From positions 1-46,360 of the forward strand of contig CBCXVS010000014.1 in NCBI GenBank assembly GCA_965178525.1: 46,360 bases of DNA. Reading direction: 5' to 3'. Origin of the DNA: CBCXVS01 sp965178525 (lineage in GTDB: Bacteria; Tectomicrobia; Entotheonellia; Entotheonellales; Entotheonellaceae). The notes below the pieces were generated by a model. That model saw nothing but the letters and a program-made list of their open reading frames with translations. It searched no databases and was not told where the DNA came from. This document shows positions 43,335 to 46,360 of this stretch, piece after piece (the stretch's first letter is position 1; each line of letters starts with the position of its first letter). A program made the translations under genes and the position numbers.

Positions 43335-43805
43335 ATGCGCGACGATGTTCAAGAGCGTTATCGAGCGATGATCAAGGTCGTTTCGAGTCTGTTTTTCCTT
43401 AAAACGATCCTTGGAGCGGTGTTGCTGATCATTGGATGTTTCACGGCTTTCCGGATCTTGGCCATGATTTTCCGTATGATCTATTCCCCACGCGACATGC
43501 CCCTGGTACACTGGCTCGCGCAGATTGGCAAAGACGGGGCTGCCCTTGACGTATTGGGCGAGACCCTGACGTTCTCCCCGGTCACCATGGCCTATGGCAA
43601 TATTGTGCTGAGCTATGGGCTCGTGCTCATTCTCTTGGGTATTGGCGCGGGGCTGGCGAAAGCGTTTTTGTCTGCCGGTAGCCGTTTAATCCAATCCGGT
43701 CTCGAATCTTTGGTCGACACACTCGGGGAAGACCTGTCGCGGTGGTGGCAGGCAAGAGGCAATACGGACCAGAAGGTGGAGAAGACGTACACAGAGCCAC
43801 GATAG
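43335..43805 (+). CDS. Hypothetical two-helix membrane protein
   Basis: 156 residues with AGGAGG about 7 bases before the ATG. Helix 1 is about residues 16-45 (SLFFLKTILGAVLLIIGCFT), helix 2 about 88-110 (IVLSYGLVLILLGIGAGLAK), with a charged loop between them. The C-terminal 35 residues are hydrophilic and partly amphipathic (LIQSGLESLVDTLGEDLSRW), ending KVEKTYTEPR. I do not recognise a family. It lies between the sensor kinase and the second peptide importer with no shared operon signs. Confidence 0.7.
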   Translation: MRDDVQERYRAMIKVVSSLFFLKTILGAVLLIIGCFTAFRILAMIFRMIYSPRDMPLVHWLAQIGKDGAALDVLGETLTFSPVTMAYGNIVLSYGLVLILLGIGAGLAKAFLSAGSRLIQSGLESLVDTLGEDLSRWWQARGNTDQKVEKTYTEPR

Positions 43806-43880
43806 GGATCATCTCTGAACCTTTGCGTCTGGCAAGCGGGGTCTTTGACATATACAAATACAAAATTGGATGTTAGGGGT

Positions 43881-43909
43881 TTGACAGAGGCATGCCCCTG
43901 TGATAGATT
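43881..43909 (+). promoter_or_regulatory. Sigma-70-type promoter for the second peptide importer
   Basis: A perfect TTGACA (43881-43886) is followed after 17 bases by TAGATT (43904-43909, 4 of 6). The predicted start is near 43916, about 155 bases before the permease ATG at 44072, leaving a long leader. The frame stays open through most of the leader, but I see no ribosome-binding site for an upstream start. Confidence 0.5.
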
Positions 43910-44071
43910 TGCCACCCGGTGCCAGGCGACATGAGTCTGGATGAGATGCACCTTTGTTATATGTTTACACGCGTTGGCACGCCCTGTCAGCCTATTACCA
44001 TCATATGCCCTCTTGAGGGCGCCTCACTGCCAGCCGCTGACGCTTCCAAGCTGTGCAGCCATGAGCTAGGG

Positions 44072-45031
44072 ATGAAAGATTACCTCATCAAGCGTCTTCT
44101 CGCGATCATTCCGACCGTGCTCGGTATTACCATTGTGGTTTTCCTCGTCATGCACCTGATTCCCGGTGATCCCATCGACTTGCTTCTCGCCGACGATTAC
44201 AGCGAGGAAGCGCGGCAGGCCCTGGAGCGGGAATACGGCCTCGATCAACCCCTCCACGTTCAATACGTCAAATGGTTGTGGCAGATGCTGCAAGGTAACT
44301 GGGGCTCGTCCGTGCTGACGGATCGGCCGGTCCTACCGGACGTCCTGATGAAGCTTCCCGTCAGTTTGGAACTCTTGGTTGTGTCCATGGTGATTGCCAT
44401 TCTGATCGCCGTTCCCGCCGGCATTATTTCGGCCACCAAACCGTATTCGGCGCGGGACTACACGGCCATGACGACGGCGCTTATCGGCAATTCGGTGCCT
44501 GACTTTTACGTGGGTATCCTACTGGTCCTGTTGTTTTCGCACGTGCTCGGTCTGTTGCCGGTGAATGGATTTGTCAATGTTAGTGACAGCCCGTGGCAGA
44601 ATCTGCGGCATATTATCTTGCCTGCGGCAGCGCTGGGATTTGCCCGAGCTGCCATCTTGACGCGTCTGGTACGGGCGAGTTTATTGGAAGTTCTGAAGCT
44701 GGACTATGTGACCACGGCGCGCGCTAAAGGCGTGCGAGAGCGCTGGGTGATCCTCAAGCACGCCCTGCAGAACGCCTTGATTCCCACCGTCACCGTGGTT
44801 GGGTTACAAGTGAGCTTCCTCATCGGCGGTGCGATTGTGGTAGAAACGCTCTTTACGATCCCGGGTCTGGGGCAGTTCGGGATTGACGCCATCAGTGGCA
44901 GAGACTATCCGCAGGTGCAGGCGTTTATTCTGGTCACGGCGCTCGTCTTTGTCCTGTCGAATCTTGCCGTGGATATCCTTTATACCGTGTTGGATCCACG
45001 CATCACGTATGAGAAGAAAGCCGCACAATAG
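44072..45031 (+). CDS. Peptide ABC-transporter permease (DppB-like)
   Basis: First permease of a second dipeptide/oligopeptide importer: MKDYLIKRLLAIIPTVLGIT, LVMHLIPGDPIDLLL, YGLDQPLHVQYVKWL, LQGNWGSSVLTDRPV, the EAA-loop TTARAKGVRERWVILKHALQ, GGAIVVETLFTIPGLGQFG, and DILYTVLDPRITY. The ATG at 44072 gives 319 residues and starts as the family does; the open frame to 43919 adds 51 residues without family features. The site before it (CTAGGG) is weak. The next gene starts 18 bases later. Confidence 0.92.
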   Translation: MKDYLIKRLLAIIPTVLGITIVVFLVMHLIPGDPIDLLLADDYSEEARQALEREYGLDQPLHVQYVKWLWQMLQGNWGSSVLTDRPVLPDVLMKLPVSLELLVVSMVIAILIAVPAGIISATKPYSARDYTAMTTALIGNSVPDFYVGILLVLLFSHVLGLLPVNGFVNVSDSPWQNLRHIILPAAALGFARAAILTRLVRASLLEVLKLDYVTTARAKGVRERWVILKHALQNALIPTVTVVGLQVSFLIGGAIVVETLFTIPGLGQFGIDAISGRDYPQVQAFILVTALVFVLSNLAVDILYTVLDPRITYEKKAAQ

Positions 45032-45049
45032 GAGGCGAGGTCTGGAGTC

Positions 45050-45967
45050 ATGACCGCAAGCAAAGCCGCGACGGTTGACACGTATATCGGTGATCCTGCT
45101 GAGGTGGAATTTAGTACTCGTTCGATGCTGGTGATTACGTTTCAGCGTTTGAAGCGAAGCAAAAGCGCGCTGGTGGGTTTTGTGCTGGTACTCGGGCTGG
45201 TCCTCGTGGCGGCGCTGGCCGATGTCATTGCGCCAGCCGACCCGGCGCAGATCTTTCCCGGCCAAGCCATGGCGTTCCCCAGTGCCCAACACCTCATGGG
45301 GACGGACCAGATCGGACGCGATGTCTTCAGCCGGGTTGTCTACGGCGCGCGGATTTCGATTATGATCGGCTTTTGTTCCATCATCCTCGCCATGCTCGTC
45401 GGCGTGCCGTTGGGCATTGTGTCCGGTTACTATGGTGGCGCGGTTGACTTTATCGTCATGCGGGTGATGGATCTGATCATGGCCATTCCCATCTTTTTGA
45501 TGGCGATCATTGCCGTGGTGGTCCTCCGCGATGTCATCCAGCCCACGCTCAACGTGGTGATTGCCCTCGGTATTGTACGTGTTCCCATCTATGCGCGTAT
45601 TGTGCGCGGCAGCGTTCTATCGGTGAAAGAAAACGAGTATGTCGAAGCGGTGCGGGCCTTGGCCCTGAAAGACCGGCGCATCTTTTTTCGCCACCTCCTG
45701 CCCAATTGTATGGCGCCGCTCATCGTGACCGGGACGCTGTCTATTGGTACGGCTATCCTGGTGGAGGCCTCCCTGAGCTTTCTGGGATTGGGCACCCAAC
45801 CGCCGACGTCAAGCTGGGGTTACGATCTCAAATCCAGTGTGCCCTTGATCCAGATTAACCCCTGGCTCTCGATTTTTCCCGGCGTGGCGATTCTCCTCAC
45901 CGTTTTGGGGTTTAATCTCTTTGGTGACGGGTTGCGCGACGCCCTGGATCCGCGTCTGAAGCAGTAG
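45050..45967 (+). CDS. Peptide ABC-transporter permease (DppC-like)
   Basis: Second permease, 305 residues. After an N-terminal cytoplasmic part and helix 1 (ALVGFVLVLGLVLVAALADV) it shows HLMGTDQIGRDVFSRVVYGARI, GIVSGYYGGAVDFIVMRVMD, the EAA-loop AVRALALKDRRIFFRHLLPN, EASLSFLGLGTQPPTSSWGY and FGDGLRDALDPRLKQ. It lacks the long YejE-type insert of the gene at 32409. AGGAGG lies upstream, and the gene is between the DppB-like permease and a binding-protein gene, so the three form one operon. Confidence 0.93.
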   Translation: MTASKAATVDTYIGDPAEVEFSTRSMLVITFQRLKRSKSALVGFVLVLGLVLVAALADVIAPADPAQIFPGQAMAFPSAQHLMGTDQIGRDVFSRVVYGARISIMIGFCSIILAMLVGVPLGIVSGYYGGAVDFIVMRVMDLIMAIPIFLMAIIAVVVLRDVIQPTLNVVIALGIVRVPIYARIVRGSVLSVKENEYVEAVRALALKDRRIFFRHLLPNCMAPLIVTGTLSIGTAILVEASLSFLGLGTQPPTSSWGYDLKSSVPLIQINPWLSIFPGVAILLTVLGFNLFGDGLRDALDPRLKQ

Positions 45968-46015
45968 CCACTTTGGTGGTTGTGCAACACCATCAGTCAG
46001 TCAGAAGGAGAGGGT

Positions 46016-46283
46016 ATGAGATTCCGATCGCGTATAGTATGGATGCTCATCGTGCTTGTCAGTGTAGCCTTATTGAGTGTGAGCAGCACGATGGGAGCAG
46101 ATACGCCGAAGCGTGGCGGCAAGCTGGTGGTCGCCCATGGCGCCGATCACCGGGGCTTGGAACCGCACTACGTCATTGGCTGGGAGAGTATCTGGATTGA
46201 GGAGAACCTCTATAACGGACTTCTTGGCCTCAACGCCAAATACGAGGTCGTCCCGGAGATAGCCGAAGTCCTGGGAGGTGAGG
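46016..46283 (+). pseudogene. Peptide-binding protein gene, 5' part, interrupted
   Basis: The ATG at 46016 has AAGGAGAGGG directly upstream and begins a signal peptide (residues about 1-28, hydrophobic WMLIVLVSVALLSVSS, cleavage near MGA). The mature start is a class C binding protein: KRGGKLVVAHGADHRGLEPH, then IEENLYNGLLGLNAKYEVVP and EIAE. At about 46268 the expected AESWEV motif is found only in another frame, so one base too many may be present in GAAGTCCTGG. The gene is then cut at 46284 by an apparent group II intron. It follows the DppC-like gene by 48 bases and would be the ligand receptor of this importer. Confidence 0.75.
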
Positions 46284-46360
46284 GTGCGACCTGAAGACGC
46301 CTAACTTAAGTGGTTTGAACCAGTTGAAGGAAATGCAGGTCCGTGTGCGGACCTATCGCC
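46284..46360 (+). mobile_element. 5' end of a bacterial group II intron (partial)
   Basis: From 46284 the sequence stops resembling a binding protein and begins GTGCGACCTGAAGACGCC, matching the conserved group II intron 5' end GUGYG. TTAAGTGGTTTGAACCAG then follows, as in the first part of domain I, and GGTCCG/CGGACC make a perfect 6-bp hairpin around a TGTG loop. The element runs off the window, so the reverse-transcriptase ORF, domain V and 3' end are not visible. The call is by memory of the consensus. Confidence 0.6.

Overview
The window is draft-quality bacterial chromosome: it has a 10-base N gap at 25735-25744, several homopolymer-type frameshifts, and genes cut at both ends. The organism looks like a diderm (outer-membrane) bacterium with a fairly high-GC core. 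Signs are MltA, an outer-membrane-type murein hydrolase lipoprotein, a type IV pilus/type II secretion ATPase, complex I, TldD/PmbA and two peptide-type ABC importers. The gene mix recalls uncultured Tectomicrobia/Entotheonella-like or deltaproteobacteria-like genomes, but that is an impression. No rRNA or tRNA gene was found to fix the taxonomy, and no database was searched.

Layout, 1-12 kb: a truncated VWA-domain gene; leuS-thiL on the minus strand; a coiled-coil membrane protein; a coupled HAD phosphatase/AIR-synthase-like pair with a DUF3565 gene; a poorly coding stretch (6.9-7.8 kb); an AmgK-like sugar kinase; an AT-richer island with fructose-1,6-bisphosphatase and a frameshifted membrane-anchored phosphoribosyltransferase; then a frameshifted sugar-nucleotidyltransferase that probably partners the AmgK-like kinase.

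12.5-23 kb is dense housekeeping DNA: a histone-deacetylase-like amidohydrolase, cysteine desulfurase and an IscU-like scaffold (plus strand); a complex I block in the unusual order nuoB-nuoC-nuoI-nuoD (minus strand), in which NuoB carries a long C-terminal tail with three copies of a basic motif; then xseA-xseB-ispA-tlyA (plus strand).

23-32 kb is a decay zone. Two overlapping methyltransferase genes are broken, one by a nonsense codon and one at an IS4-family remnant. The N gap lies at the end of that remnant. A small membrane protein, an alpha/beta hydrolase and MltA follow. A GAF-domain PilB/GspE-type ATPase gene is cut in two by an IS630-family element flanked by TA, whose own transposase is dead.

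32-46 kb: a YejABE-like peptide importer with an acyl-CoA synthetase (minus strand); a tldD-pmbA operon ending in a free-standing archaeal-type threonyl-tRNA synthetase editing domain; a GAF sensor kinase; a small membrane protein; and a second peptide importer (plus strand) whose binding-protein gene is interrupted at the right edge by what looks like the 5' end of a group II intron.

The most noteworthy items are the NuoB tail repeats, the stand-alone ThrRS-type editing domain in the tldD-pmbA operon, the group II intron start, and the IS630-split GAF-PilB gene.
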